From Anaerostipes hadrus ATCC 29173 = JCM 17467 (GTDB lineage: Bacteria; Bacillota; Clostridia; Lachnospirales; Lachnospiraceae), in NCBI RefSeq assembly GCF_030296915.1, contig NZ_AP028031.1:1793501-1857500 (forward strand): a stretch of DNA of 64,000 nucleotides, written 5' to 3'. How positions within the stretch are numbered: position 1 is the first letter of the stretch; each line of letters opens with the position of its first letter. Both the position numbers and the translations under genes were made by a program. Below, in pieces: positions 7,946 through 17,577 of this stretch. Under the pieces are notes generated by a model that saw nothing but the letters and a program-made list of their open reading frames with translations, made no database searches and was not told the DNA's origin.

Positions 7946-9682
7946 ATGATGAGTATAAAACAAAAATTGACTGGAAAACCAAGTATTGATCGTCCATGGA
8001 TGCAATATTATCCACAGGAGATGATTGAAAATCTTACTGTTCCAAATTCTACAATTTATGAATATTTAATGTATAATTGTCCAGGTGATGATGTTGTTGC
8101 CATTCACTATTACGGACGTGACATCACATGGAAACAGATAAAAGAAGAAACAGACAAGGTTGCACGTGCTTTAAAGGCTGTTGGTTTTGGTGAAAACGAT
8201 GAAATTCCTATGTTCCTAAGATCTGTGCCTGAATTTATCTTCCTGCTTTTAGGTGCAGAAAAAATCGGAGCTTCTCTACTTTGTCGAGATAATACAATTG
8301 AAGAAAATGTTGCAGCTGTCAAGAAAGCTGGAGCAAAAATAATTTTTGCTCATGATTTTCTTTCACAGGAAGATTTTAACAAATTCCGCGCTTGTGGTGT
8401 CCGTGAAGCAATCCTTTTAAGCCCACTGCGCAGTGCTGACAAATCAACTCTTCCTGATTACAGCTGGGATTTCTTAAATTCCCAATATACAGATTATCCT
8501 GCTTATGGTCCTTGTACTATGACATGGGATGACTTCCTTGCATTAGGCGAAAACTACACCGGGGAAGTAGAAGCACCTAAAGACATCCATCGTCCTTTAT
8601 TCCGTGCATACACAAGTGGATCTACAGGTCCATCTAAACAGGTAGTCCATTCTGCGTTTTCTATGGTTGGTGTCGTACAGCAAATGAATTTCTACGGTTC
8701 TTCTGATCAATTTCGTCCAACATGGATGGTAACATTATTGCCACCATCTCTGGTTGCTGTTGTTGTTTCTATGGTATTGTTGCCACTTGCATCCAACAAA
8801 CTATTGATTCTTTGTCCATTTGTTGCAGCTGAGGACGTTGACCTTGAGATGATGCGCTATCGTCCAAACTGCTGGCCACTGATTCCGATGTTTATCGAGC
8901 TTGTTATGCGCAATGGAAGAGTTCCTGACGACTATGATATGTCTCATTTAATCTCTGCTGGTGCAGGATGCGAAGCATACAATAACAACCAGTTAGAACG
9001 TGCCCAGAAGTTCTTAAATGACCATAACTGTAAAACACGTTTTACCGCTGGATATGGGTGCAGTGAAGCAGGATCTAACATGAGTCTTCCTATGTCCGCT
9101 CATCCAATTGGAAATGGAAACGTTGGAATTCCTATGCCATTGACTACAATCTCCATCTTCCAACCAAATACAGAGGAAGAATGTACATATAATCAGTTAG
9201 GTGAGATTTGCCAGTCTGGTCCTGGAACAATGCTTGGATATGACAATAAGAAAGCAACTGATAACGCAATCAAACTCCATTCTGACGGTAAAAAATGGCT
9301 GCATACAGGCGATATTGGTTATATGACAGAAGATGGAACCATCTTTGAATTGACACGAGGAAGCGCTCCTCGTTATGGTGGAGGAGATCTTGCGACACTT
9401 CCAATGGAAAATCTGCTTGCTGATGCGAAAATTGAAGGAATTGATGACGAATTCTTTGTAATCATTCCTGATGAGGAACATCATCGTTGCTTCCTACCAT
9501 ATCTATTTGTAGTTTTAGAAGATGGTTATTCAGTTGACGATATCCGCGAAAAGGTTACCGAATGTCTGGAGCCATATATGTATCCTGTTGATATCATCGA
9601 ACTTGAAGAACGTCCATTCTTCCATTTCAAAACAAATCGTATTGGTTTAACAAATGATATCTTAAATGGCAAATTCGAATAA
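7946..9682 (+). CDS. AMP-forming acyl-CoA synthetase-like ligase, atypical C-terminus
   Basis: This 578-residue protein belongs to the ANL superfamily (acyl/aryl-CoA synthetases and adenylation enzymes). Adenylation motifs are visible: the P-loop-type A3 motif YTSGSTGPSKQ near residue 222, the A5 motif GYGCSEAG near 368, and A7 HTGDIGYM near 452. The C-terminal part departs from the family. The usual A8 hinge GRxDDxxK is replaced by TRGSAPRYGGGDL, and the usual A10 P-x-T-x-x-GK-catalytic segment is replaced by FHFKTNRIGLTNDI, where the Lys of FKTNR is the only nearby candidate. The acid substrate is not deducible from sequence. The ATG follows AGAGG. It is a single-gene transcript closed by a bidirectional terminator. 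It could activate a carboxylate that the upstream HTH protein senses, but this is only context. Confidence 0.8.
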   Translation: MMSIKQKLTGKPSIDRPWMQYYPQEMIENLTVPNSTIYEYLMYNCPGDDVVAIHYYGRDITWKQIKEETDKVARALKAVGFGENDEIPMFLRSVPEFIFLLLGAEKIGASLLCRDNTIEENVAAVKKAGAKIIFAHDFLSQEDFNKFRACGVREAILLSPLRSADKSTLPDYSWDFLNSQYTDYPAYGPCTMTWDDFLALGENYTGEVEAPKDIHRPLFRAYTSGSTGPSKQVVHSAFSMVGVVQQMNFYGSSDQFRPTWMVTLLPPSLVAVVVSMVLLPLASNKLLILCPFVAAEDVDLEMMRYRPNCWPLIPMFIELVMRNGRVPDDYDMSHLISAGAGCEAYNNNQLERAQKFLNDHNCKTRFTAGYGCSEAGSNMSLPMSAHPIGNGNVGIPMPLTTISIFQPNTEEECTYNQLGEICQSGPGTMLGYDNKKATDNAIKLHSDGKKWLHTGDIGYMTEDGTIFELTRGSAPRYGGGDLATLPMENLLADAKIEGIDDEFFVIIPDEEHHRCFLPYLFVVLEDGYSVDDIREKVTECLEPYMYPVDIIELEERPFFHFKTNRIGLTNDILNGKFE

Positions 9683-9684
9683 AT

Positions 9685-9733
9685 AAAAAAGTCGAAACAC
9701 TTTGATTTTATATCATAAGTGTTTCGGCTTTTT
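9685..9733. terminator. Bidirectional terminator
   Basis: AAAAAGTCGAAACACTT pairs with AAGTGTTTCGGCTTTTT. It serves the ligase gene on the plus strand and the surface protein on the minus strand, which converge here. Confidence 0.85.
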
Positions 9734-9745
9734 CATTTATTATAT

Positions 9746-12700
9746 TTATTTTACTGTAATTTTCACTCGTGCTTTCTTTTTACCTCCAATCACTGTAATC
9801 ACACAAGTTCCCCTTTTTTTTGCTGTAATCTTTCCTTGGTTACTTACTGTTGCAATCTTGCTCCTAGATGTTTTATAAATAATTTTTTCATTAGCTTTCG
9901 CCGGGATTTTCTTAACTTTCAGTTGATAGTTTTTTCCTATTCCACGCAAAACTACAGTTTTTACATTAGGTTTTAATTTCTTAATCGCAACTTTTTTTTG
10001 TACTGTAACTTTGACTTTCGCACTAGCTCCACTCTTCATTATTACTGTGATATAACAAGTACCTTTAGATTTCGCAGTTATTTTTCCATTTCTATCCACT
10101 GTTACAACCTTCTTATTCGATGAAATCCATTTGGATATAGAATCTGAACGAATCTTTTTAATAACTGTTAATTTATATGTATTCTTAGCAATAAGCGTAA
10201 GAGTCTTTTTAGATAATGAAACATATGCTTTTTCTACCGTCACTACACAACTTAATTTCATATTGCTCTTTGTTGTTACTGTAATGATCACTTTCCCTGG
10301 TTTTTCTCCGTAAATCTCATTTCCCTTAACACGGACAATTCCATTCTTTGCTGCTTTTAAAGATTTTATATAATCATTAGGATAATTAGAATTTAAATCT
10401 ATTTCTTTCCCTTCTGTAACATGGACAGTTAATTTCGTCTCTTCAAGAGATACATCTGGCGTAAGCCTTGCTATCATCTTTGCACGATTATCATTATAGA
10501 AATTTCCTTGGAATTTACATTTTGCTGTATATTCTTCTATTCCTTCTTCAATACAGTTGCTTTTCTTGATCACTTTAGATGTTATTTCGCATTCAACCTT
10601 CTCTATATTTCCACACGATGAACAAACAAAAGAAGCCTCACAGCTTTTCTTATCATCACTCCATATAAATTTCGGCTTCTTATAGTTATGTTCCAACGCA
10701 TCAGAAATCACCTGATTACAGAATGTACAACGGTATTTTTTTACTTGAGAATCATAGATATAATGATGATCTACTTTATCATCTGTCACTTTACAAGTGC
10801 TTTCTTTAATTCTTCCACAAACTTTGCAACGTTCTTCACTAAATCCTTTCCGTAAGCAAGTCGGATCTACTTTCACCGTCTCATACTCATGATCATCACC
10901 AATCAAATGCGCCATATCAATCATTTCTTTTGCATTCGCACATTTTTTAAATTGTGCATTATTACATACGATTGTTTCTCCCAAGGATCCATAATAAGGA
11001 ACATAATTTAATGCTTCTCTCTCATAAGAATACATACCACTTAAATTAGTTGCAAGAGATACATACATCTTCCCATCATCCTTAATCGAAAGACCTGCAA
11101 TTGGATGTTCTACAAAATTGTAATTTGTATTATCTCCGGCTTTATCTGTCAAAAAAAAGCCTTCTCTGATTGGTGATATTGTATTATCTTTTTTAATATA
11201 TAATTTATTATATTCCTTAATCTTTACTACACTTGCATCTTTCAGAGAATAAGCATAAATCTTATTTCCAAGATTAAAATATAAACTTCCATTATATAAG
11301 CTGGCACTATGCTGCAATGCTGGGTAAACCTTATTATAAACAATATCTCTTTGATATTCTTCTTTGATTTCCTCATTCGTTTCCATCAAAGTACCATCTG
11401 TGTTATAAACCTGTCCTGATTCATAATCAATTAAAGTTTGCATTTTTCCATTCTCTCTCTGGCGCATTACAAGTTGGTCTTTTTTATCAATATACTTATA
11501 ATTTCCAATAACTCCAGACACTTGGCTTTCCGGAACCACCTGAGGTTTTACATAATACCAAGCTTGATCATCATGAGATATCTCTGAAGAAACATTCGTA
11601 TACCATTGATTACTATAATTAGTATCTACACATTTTTCCTTGTATGCACCATCAATCTTATTTGAAGATAGGTTCAACCAAGTTTCCATATTATCTTCTG
11701 TATACAAGAAAAATCTATGGCTGCAATTTCCATCTGTTTGAGTTCTTAATCTAGCAACCTCATCAATCTTGCTATCATCAAAACTTGGGTCTAAATAATA
11801 CCAATTACCATTTATTTTAACAACATTCATATAATGAGGATTTCCATTCGTGTACTTAGAATAATCTATAATGTAATCATCATCAACTTCTTCCTTTGTC
11901 TTCCATGTTCCATCTGCATGTTTATAAATCTCCGGATGCATATTTTGAACTAGATAAGCATATGCTGCAGCATACCCTAAACAAATCGCTTTCTTATTAT
12001 TTAATGCACCAAAAACTGTGCTAGATAAAAATCCACTACCACCATTTCCGTTTTCTTCTAAATAATCTGTATCAAACGAAGTACGATTTGCCAACGCATC
12101 ATGTATAACAAGTAGTTTCTCAATTTCTGACATATCATCATCTGTCTTGGAAAGAATTTCATCTTTAATTTTCAAAAGATTCTCCCCATAATTCTTTACA
12201 TACATTTCAAGGCTATATTTTATGCCTAATATTGTCTGATCTAACTGATTCAAATTCAAATTATTTTCATCAAGCTCAGCCAATTCTATGATTGCCCCCA
12301 ATGGAGTCTCTTCCGTATCTTTATCTGCAAAATACGGAACTGCAACACCAAAATAATCTGGATTCGCCTCATAATACTTCTGCAATTCGACATAATCACT
12401 GATTACCTGTTGTTTTAGTTTCTCTTGTGAATCATCCGCATCTGTCTTTTCCTCTATCTCATTAATTTCACTGATCACAGATTTTAAACTTTCATCTGTC
12501 TGTACTTTGATTGTCTGTACAGAACCACTCTCATCTGTTTGATAAGTACATTCCATCAAGCCTATTGTTCCGTAATCTTTTTGAAGTTCCGTTACTATTT
12601 GCTTTGTTTCAGTTTTATTAAGCTGATATTGTGAAACATCTATCGACGTCTTTCCATCTTTTCCAAACAACTGCTGCTCAATTACTTCTTTCGCTTCAAC

Positions 12701-12799
12701 ACTTGCCTGTACATTCACATGAGTATTTGGAAAATTTAAAGATAAAAAGACAAACAATACCATCATAATCCCCTTTTTTATGATTTTACTTAGTTTCAT
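9746..12799 (-). CDS. Secreted transglutaminase-like surface protein with Big_2-type repeats
   Basis: This 1017-residue exported protein begins with a Sec signal peptide (MKLSKIIKKG, hydrophobic core to about residue 30). An N-terminal module related to that of the next gene upstream (segment YFGVAVPYFADKD near 145) leads into a transglutaminase-like domain with the Cys-His-Asp triad in AICLGYAAAY, NPHYMNVVKI and YYLDPSFDD (about 270-345). A beta-rich middle region follows, then a Cys-rich region with repeated CxxC pairs (ERCKVCG, RCTFCN, VCSSCG) near 660-750. Two to three bacterial Ig-like (Big_2) repeats end the protein (ATVSNQGKITAKKRGTCVIT). No LPXTG sorting signal is visible. Its cell-surface role (cross-linking or peptidase-like) is inferred. 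It is co-oriented with its paralogue upstream, separated by a hairpin. Confidence 0.85.
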   Translation of the reverse strand: MKLSKIIKKGIMMVLFVFLSLNFPNTHVNVQASVEAKEVIEQQLFGKDGKTSIDVSQYQLNKTETKQIVTELQKDYGTIGLMECTYQTDESGSVQTIKVQTDESLKSVISEINEIEEKTDADDSQEKLKQQVISDYVELQKYYEANPDYFGVAVPYFADKDTEETPLGAIIELAELDENNLNLNQLDQTILGIKYSLEMYVKNYGENLLKIKDEILSKTDDDMSEIEKLLVIHDALANRTSFDTDYLEENGNGGSGFLSSTVFGALNNKKAICLGYAAAYAYLVQNMHPEIYKHADGTWKTKEEVDDDYIIDYSKYTNGNPHYMNVVKINGNWYYLDPSFDDSKIDEVARLRTQTDGNCSHRFFLYTEDNMETWLNLSSNKIDGAYKEKCVDTNYSNQWYTNVSSEISHDDQAWYYVKPQVVPESQVSGVIGNYKYIDKKDQLVMRQRENGKMQTLIDYESGQVYNTDGTLMETNEEIKEEYQRDIVYNKVYPALQHSASLYNGSLYFNLGNKIYAYSLKDASVVKIKEYNKLYIKKDNTISPIREGFFLTDKAGDNTNYNFVEHPIAGLSIKDDGKMYVSLATNLSGMYSYEREALNYVPYYGSLGETIVCNNAQFKKCANAKEMIDMAHLIGDDHEYETVKVDPTCLRKGFSEERCKVCGRIKESTCKVTDDKVDHHYIYDSQVKKYRCTFCNQVISDALEHNYKKPKFIWSDDKKSCEASFVCSSCGNIEKVECEITSKVIKKSNCIEEGIEEYTAKCKFQGNFYNDNRAKMIARLTPDVSLEETKLTVHVTEGKEIDLNSNYPNDYIKSLKAAKNGIVRVKGNEIYGEKPGKVIITVTTKSNMKLSCVVTVEKAYVSLSKKTLTLIAKNTYKLTVIKKIRSDSISKWISSNKKVVTVDRNGKITAKSKGTCYITVIMKSGASAKVKVTVQKKVAIKKLKPNVKTVVLRGIGKNYQLKVKKIPAKANEKIIYKTSRSKIATVSNQGKITAKKRGTCVITVIGGKKKARVKITVK

Positions 12800-12820
12800 C
12801 TATAAACCTCCACAAACAAA

Positions 12821-12851
12821 CTCCGATCACAACAAATAAGTGTAATCGGAG
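12821..12851 (-). terminator. Intergenic hairpin between the two surface-protein genes
   Basis: CTCCGATTACAC pairs with GTGATCGGAG, followed on the minus strand by TTTGTTTG. It ends 21 bases before the next start codon. It could be a partial terminator that lowers expression of the second gene or an RNA-processing hairpin. Confidence 0.55.
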
Positions 12852-12866
12852 CATGTTCATCTCATG

Positions 12867-15800
12867 TTATTTTTTAATTTTAACTGATTTTTGTTTGCTC
12901 CATGCACTATAATATGTTACATTAGAGACTTTCTTGTAAGATCTGATTCTTACTTTATACGTCTTACCTTTTTTCAATTTGCTAATTGTCTTTGTCTTAG
13001 CTTTTGATGAAGCTTTAACTGTCTTAGCTTTTGATTTACCAGTTACATATTTAATCTGATATCCTGTAGACTTAGGATTCTTCGTCCATTTAATGTAAGC
13101 CTTCTTACCTTTTTTATTTGTAAGACTTGAGACTTTCATTGTACTTAAACGATATCCTGTCTTAACAGATGAATCTGCACTTGATACTGTCTGGTTTCCA
13201 TTATAATATGTTACAACTTTGTATACATATTTCTGGCCATTCTTTGTTGCTTTCTTATCACTGTATTTTGCTGCATTTGCAGATTTTACAGTTGCAATCT
13301 TCGTGAATTTCTTACCATTAGTACTGCGGTATACATAATATCCACTTGCTTTGTTAACTTTGTTCCAAGATACTGTCATGTAACTTGTTGCATTTGCAAC
13401 AGTTGTTATCTTAGCAGTCTGTGGAACGATCGTAAGTGTTGCTATGTTACTTGTTACTCCTGCATCAGCAGTTACTTTTACATAGTATACACCTGGATCA
13501 GTTGGTTCACTGATTTCATTCTTACAAGCATTATCAGAATAGTAGCTATATTTTAAGTCTTTAACGTCTCCAACAACTTTTGGTGCATCGATTGAAATTG
13601 GTTTTCCTGTGTAAACTTCTTTCTTGGATGTTAAAGTGATTGTTGGTCTCTTGTGTCCACATACTGTACAAACACCATTGTTGTCATATTTATGACCAGT
13701 TTTCTTCACTGTCTCAACTTTTGTTTCTGTATATGATTCACCCTGGAATTTAACAACTGCTTTATATGTGTATGTTCCATCTTCTGTACATGTAGGTTCT
13801 ACTTTTTCAACTGTGATCGTACCATTATCTGTTGTAGCATTTTCTTTCACTGGCACAGGAGGTTCTTCTTTTTTACATTTTTCACATGTAAATTTTGCTA
13901 CACAAATCATATTTCCTTTGTCATCTTTGCTCCAACTATAAGATGGTTTTCCATATGTATGCTGGCCTGCTTCTACAGTCACTGTTTTCTCTACTTCATA
14001 TTCTTTTCCATCGATTGTTGCAGTTGCTACATAAGTAACATTTCCACCTTTTTCACAATCAAAATCGTCTGGCTTCTTTACTTTGATATCTTTTGTCTCT
14101 GCAGTTTTTATAAGTTCTTGTGTATCTTTGTTCTGATCATCTAATAAAGCGTCTAATTCTTTATCTTGACATACAGTACAAGAAACTGTTACATCTGCTT
14201 TTGTATTGTCATCATTCCATGTTGCTTTTGCATTTCCATATGTATGTTCTGCTGTTTCACCATCTGGAAGAGATGACTGTGCATCTAAACAATTTGTACA
14301 TAAATAGTAGGTACCAGACTTTCTATTACCAGCATCATCTTTTGTATAATAAAGATCATTTGCTTTGATATAATGATGTCCTGTTGCTTTCTGATCTGTA
14401 TCTTCTTTCGTGTCAGCTTTGACAATGCCACAGTCTGCATCTGTACAACGTTCTTCTGTGAATCCGTTTGCATCACAAGTTGGATTGACTGTTACTTTAT
14501 CAAAATGATGTGCTGATTCATCTGTTGAAGAAACTTTTGACATATCCAGTGTATCTACAAAATTTGCACTCCACATAAATTCCTGGTTGTCGTTATCTCC
14601 ACCTCTTTTGATTGTCTGATTGCCCATCTTATAGTTCATGTATTCACTATTGTAGTTTGTTTCTTCATATTTATAATCAGATGCATAACAATAGTTTGTT
14701 GCAATAGATACATACATCTTTCCATCATCTTTGATTGCTAATGCAGCAATTGGATGATTCTTTACTGTATGAACCGTCTTGTCTTTGTCAGTTGTTACTG
14801 TAAATGACATTCCTGTGAATTCATTATCTTCATCCTGCTGTGCGGAAACTGTATTGTATTCTTTAACTTCTGTAATCTTATCTGACTCTAAATCATATTT
14901 AAAAATCTTATTATTAACATTAAAGTATAATGCACTGTTATAATAACCTACAGAATGTGTAATTCCAGCATATTTTTTTGAATTCACATCATTATCTACT
15001 GCAAATTCTTTTTTAACAAGTTCTGCAGCTTCTTTATTATCACTCTTTGTGTCTCCTGTAGATAAGTTAAGAAGAACCTCTTCTCCATCACTTGAAGTTA
15101 ATCCGGATTTGCGAGGAACTCGAACAATCTGTTCTTCTCCCTTTTTATATCCATCTGACTGGCTGTAGCTAGATGTATTCTTTATATAATAATAATATGT
15201 ATCATCATAAGAAACCGGTCCCTGCGCCTTGTTTACCCATGAATCTTCATATGTAGTATCTGTCGCAACATTTTCATATAATGTATCAATGTAATCAAAG
15301 TTTCCTTTAAACTGATCTCTTAAAGTTGTATCACTTACTAAGAAATAAGAATGAGTCATATTACCATCAGTCTCAACTCTATTACGCTGCATGCATTCTA
15401 CATAAATGTCATTGTAGCAAGAATCTACATAGTACCATTTTCCATCAACTTTTGCTGCACTAAAGAAATGAGGGTTATTGAAAGTAGATGTTTCTCCTAA
15501 CATTTCTACTTCAGACTTCCACTGAATTCTAACAAAATCCACCATATAATCAGGTGTTCCACCTTCTTCATAGATTTCATTTCCCTGATCGTCTTTAACC
15601 GGATTTCCATCTTCATCTTTCTTCAGTACTTTTGTTATATACTGTTTGTTTCCTTCACTATCTAAGATAGCGTTACCATCAGCATCTGTCTTCAGTTCTA
15701 ATTTACCGTTAACTTCATCTTTTGTCTTCCATGTTCCATCAGAGTTTTGGTAAACTTCTGGGAATGCGCACTGCACAAGATAATTATAAGCTGCTGTATA

Positions 15801-16898
15801 TGACATACATACAGATTTTCTATTTGTAAGAGTTCCAAATGCTGTTGATTTATATAATTCTGCAAATGGATCATCTGCTGCTTTCTGAACTTTTGCTTCA
15901 ACTGCCTGTTTGCTTGTATCTTCTGAACCAGAATCCTTTTTCTGATTCTTCATGATATCAGCCATATCAAAATTACTGTAATTACCTAACCAGTCATTCA
16001 GTACTAGTAATTTCTCAGCTGTTGTCATGCCAGCCTTAATATGGGACAGTGCCTGTTTTCTAGCAGCTAACAGCTCTTTTCCATGAGCCTGAACCAATCC
16101 TGGCAATGCCTGTTTAAATCCATCAACTAACTGTTGAACATCCTTGATCGTTACTCCACCTTCAACTCCGATTGCTGCTCTTGGAATATCAGCAACAGAA
16201 AGTAAGGCACTGATTGGTCCTTCTTTTGCATCTTTTGATGTGAAGTATGGTACTGCAATACCAAAGTACTCTGGCTGAGATTCATAGTATGATTGAAGTT
16301 CAGCATAACTTTTCTCTACTTCTTCCATTGTAACTTCTGAAGCCTTATCCTCATCACTAGCAGCATCGTTGATTGCTTCTAATTCATCAACTGCCATTAA
16401 ATAAGTTGCATCCGTCTCAACATTTACAGTTTCGACTTTTCCTTCAGAATTTGTATCATAAGTAACATCTGTTAATTTAGACAGACTATTATCTTTTAAT
16501 ACTTTGTTTGTAGCTTTCTTTACTTCTGCTTTTGACGCATCATAATCAGATACATCGATCTTTGTCTGGTCACGATCTTTGACGATTCCTTCTTCAATCG
16601 TATCCTGTAAACTCTGTGTTGAAGCTACAGATTTTGATTTGCTCTCTGCTTTCTTCGTTTCTGTTGTTACTTTCTTTGCTGTTGTCGTAGCTGCTGCTTT
16701 TGTTGCGCTTTCTACAGCTTTCTTTGCTACTTCTTGCGCCTGTGTTGCTTCTTTAGTTGCATCAGAAGTTGTTGTCTCTTCATTTGATGCTGTAGAAGCG
16801 TCTGTAGCAGTAGCAGCTGCTACTGTTGGCATAGGCATCATGCTGACATTAACTGTCAAGACTGTTAACCATGCCAGAATCTTCTTCATCTTCCTCAT
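12867..16898 (-). CDS. Secreted transglutaminase-like surface protein with fibronectin-III C-terminus
   Basis: This 1343-residue exported protein has a signal peptide (MRKMKKILAWLTVLTV, cleavage probably after VAAA). An Ala/Thr/Lys-rich low-complexity stretch to about residue 95 follows. The N-terminal module is shared with its neighbour (YFGIAVPYFTSKD near 210). The transglutaminase-like domain has the triad in SVCMSYTAAY, NPHFFSAAKV and YYVDSCYND. CxxC-rich repeats (ERCTDADCG, YLCTNC, CTVCQ, CEKCKK, CTVCG) extend to about 1120. Two fibronectin type III-like repeats and a Lys-rich tail (YYSAWSKQKSVKIKK) end the protein. Such C-termini are common on Lachnospiraceae surface proteins and may bind wall or carbohydrate. 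The ATG follows GGAGGAAC. The protein has no sorting motif. Its function is inferred from domain architecture only. Confidence 0.85.
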   Translation of the reverse strand: MRKMKKILAWLTVLTVNVSMMPMPTVAAATATDASTASNEETTTSDATKEATQAQEVAKKAVESATKAAATTTAKKVTTETKKAESKSKSVASTQSLQDTIEEGIVKDRDQTKIDVSDYDASKAEVKKATNKVLKDNSLSKLTDVTYDTNSEGKVETVNVETDATYLMAVDELEAINDAASDEDKASEVTMEEVEKSYAELQSYYESQPEYFGIAVPYFTSKDAKEGPISALLSVADIPRAAIGVEGGVTIKDVQQLVDGFKQALPGLVQAHGKELLAARKQALSHIKAGMTTAEKLLVLNDWLGNYSNFDMADIMKNQKKDSGSEDTSKQAVEAKVQKAADDPFAELYKSTAFGTLTNRKSVCMSYTAAYNYLVQCAFPEVYQNSDGTWKTKDEVNGKLELKTDADGNAILDSEGNKQYITKVLKKDEDGNPVKDDQGNEIYEEGGTPDYMVDFVRIQWKSEVEMLGETSTFNNPHFFSAAKVDGKWYYVDSCYNDIYVECMQRNRVETDGNMTHSYFLVSDTTLRDQFKGNFDYIDTLYENVATDTTYEDSWVNKAQGPVSYDDTYYYYIKNTSSYSQSDGYKKGEEQIVRVPRKSGLTSSDGEEVLLNLSTGDTKSDNKEAAELVKKEFAVDNDVNSKKYAGITHSVGYYNSALYFNVNNKIFKYDLESDKITEVKEYNTVSAQQDEDNEFTGMSFTVTTDKDKTVHTVKNHPIAALAIKDDGKMYVSIATNYCYASDYKYEETNYNSEYMNYKMGNQTIKRGGDNDNQEFMWSANFVDTLDMSKVSSTDESAHHFDKVTVNPTCDANGFTEERCTDADCGIVKADTKEDTDQKATGHHYIKANDLYYTKDDAGNRKSGTYYLCTNCLDAQSSLPDGETAEHTYGNAKATWNDDNTKADVTVSCTVCQDKELDALLDDQNKDTQELIKTAETKDIKVKKPDDFDCEKGGNVTYVATATIDGKEYEVEKTVTVEAGQHTYGKPSYSWSKDDKGNMICVAKFTCEKCKKEEPPVPVKENATTDNGTITVEKVEPTCTEDGTYTYKAVVKFQGESYTETKVETVKKTGHKYDNNGVCTVCGHKRPTITLTSKKEVYTGKPISIDAPKVVGDVKDLKYSYYSDNACKNEISEPTDPGVYYVKVTADAGVTSNIATLTIVPQTAKITTVANATSYMTVSWNKVNKASGYYVYRSTNGKKFTKIATVKSANAAKYSDKKATKNGQKYVYKVVTYYNGNQTVSSADSSVKTGYRLSTMKVSSLTNKKGKKAYIKWTKNPKSTGYQIKYVTGKSKAKTVKASSKAKTKTISKLKKGKTYKVRIRSYKKVSNVTYYSAWSKQKSVKIKK

Positions 16899-17198
16899 AG
16901 TTCCTCCTTCTCATGAACTCATGTGTTAATTTTTTTGTTCTATGGTTATATAACTCATCGAGTCCTATAACCCCCCTATAATACAAATATCAAAAATATA
17001 TGCGATATCTTCCTAACCTAAGGAAAATATCACAAACAAATTGCGATCATTTGTATTCATCATCACATGTATATTATACATTTATTGGTACTTTTCGTCA
17101 ATCACTTCTTCTGTTTTAAATACACTCTCCTTTTTAATAGGTAAATTCTTTTCATTCATATGAACTTATTAAGTTTTTATAAAATACCACATTCTCAT

Positions 17199-17227
17199 TT
17201 GACTTCACACATATTCCGTGTTAAAAT
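17199..17227 (+). promoter_or_regulatory. Sigma-A promoter of glmS
   Basis: TTGACT (-35) and TAAAAT (-10) are separated by 17 bases, about 65 bases upstream of the glmS ribozyme cleavage site. Confidence 0.7.
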
Positions 17228-17298
17228 CACTAACGTTAAAAACTTTGGGTTTTGGGTTTTTGACAAAATATGTTCGAAGGGAGTTTTACAGAATTTAA

Positions 17299-17470
17299 GC
17301 GCCATGCACCTTCCTGATACGGAAACAGACCGATGAGGGTCTGATAGGAAGGTTAACGAGGAGGAAAGTAATCGAAAGATTCGGCGGATGCTTTCCCGCA
17401 GCTCCAGACTACGTGATATACTGAGTAAACCCATGAGTGATCATGAAACAGAGGCAGTATAATCTGGACA
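17299..17470 (+). ncRNA. glmS ribozyme (glucosamine-6-phosphate riboswitch)
   Basis: The leader contains the invariant glmS ribozyme pieces in order: AAGCGCC at the cleavage site (cleavage expected before G17299), GGTTAACGAGGAGGAAAG, ATCGAAAGATTCGGCGG, and TGCTTTCCCGCAGCTC. P1/P2 are formed by ACCTTCC/GGAAGGT, and a P2a-type hairpin CAGACC/GGTCTG lies between. Binding of glucosamine-6-phosphate triggers self-cleavage and destabilises the mRNA, giving feedback control of glmS. The 3' limit (P3-P4 region) is approximate. This region would otherwise look like an N-terminal extension of the glmS frame. Confidence 0.95.
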
Positions 17471-17577
17471 AAACCGCATATGATTTAGAAAAAGAAAACA
17501 AAAGATTTATTTGGAAGTTTTTTACATATCTATACTTCCTTTTATTTTCTTTGCGCAATTTTAAGGAGATTTATATT

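Noticed and set aside
17437..17577. 47-codon N-terminal extension of GlmS
   Set aside because: It covers glmS ribozyme sequence. MCGIIG with its own ribosome site gives the required N-terminal cysteine.
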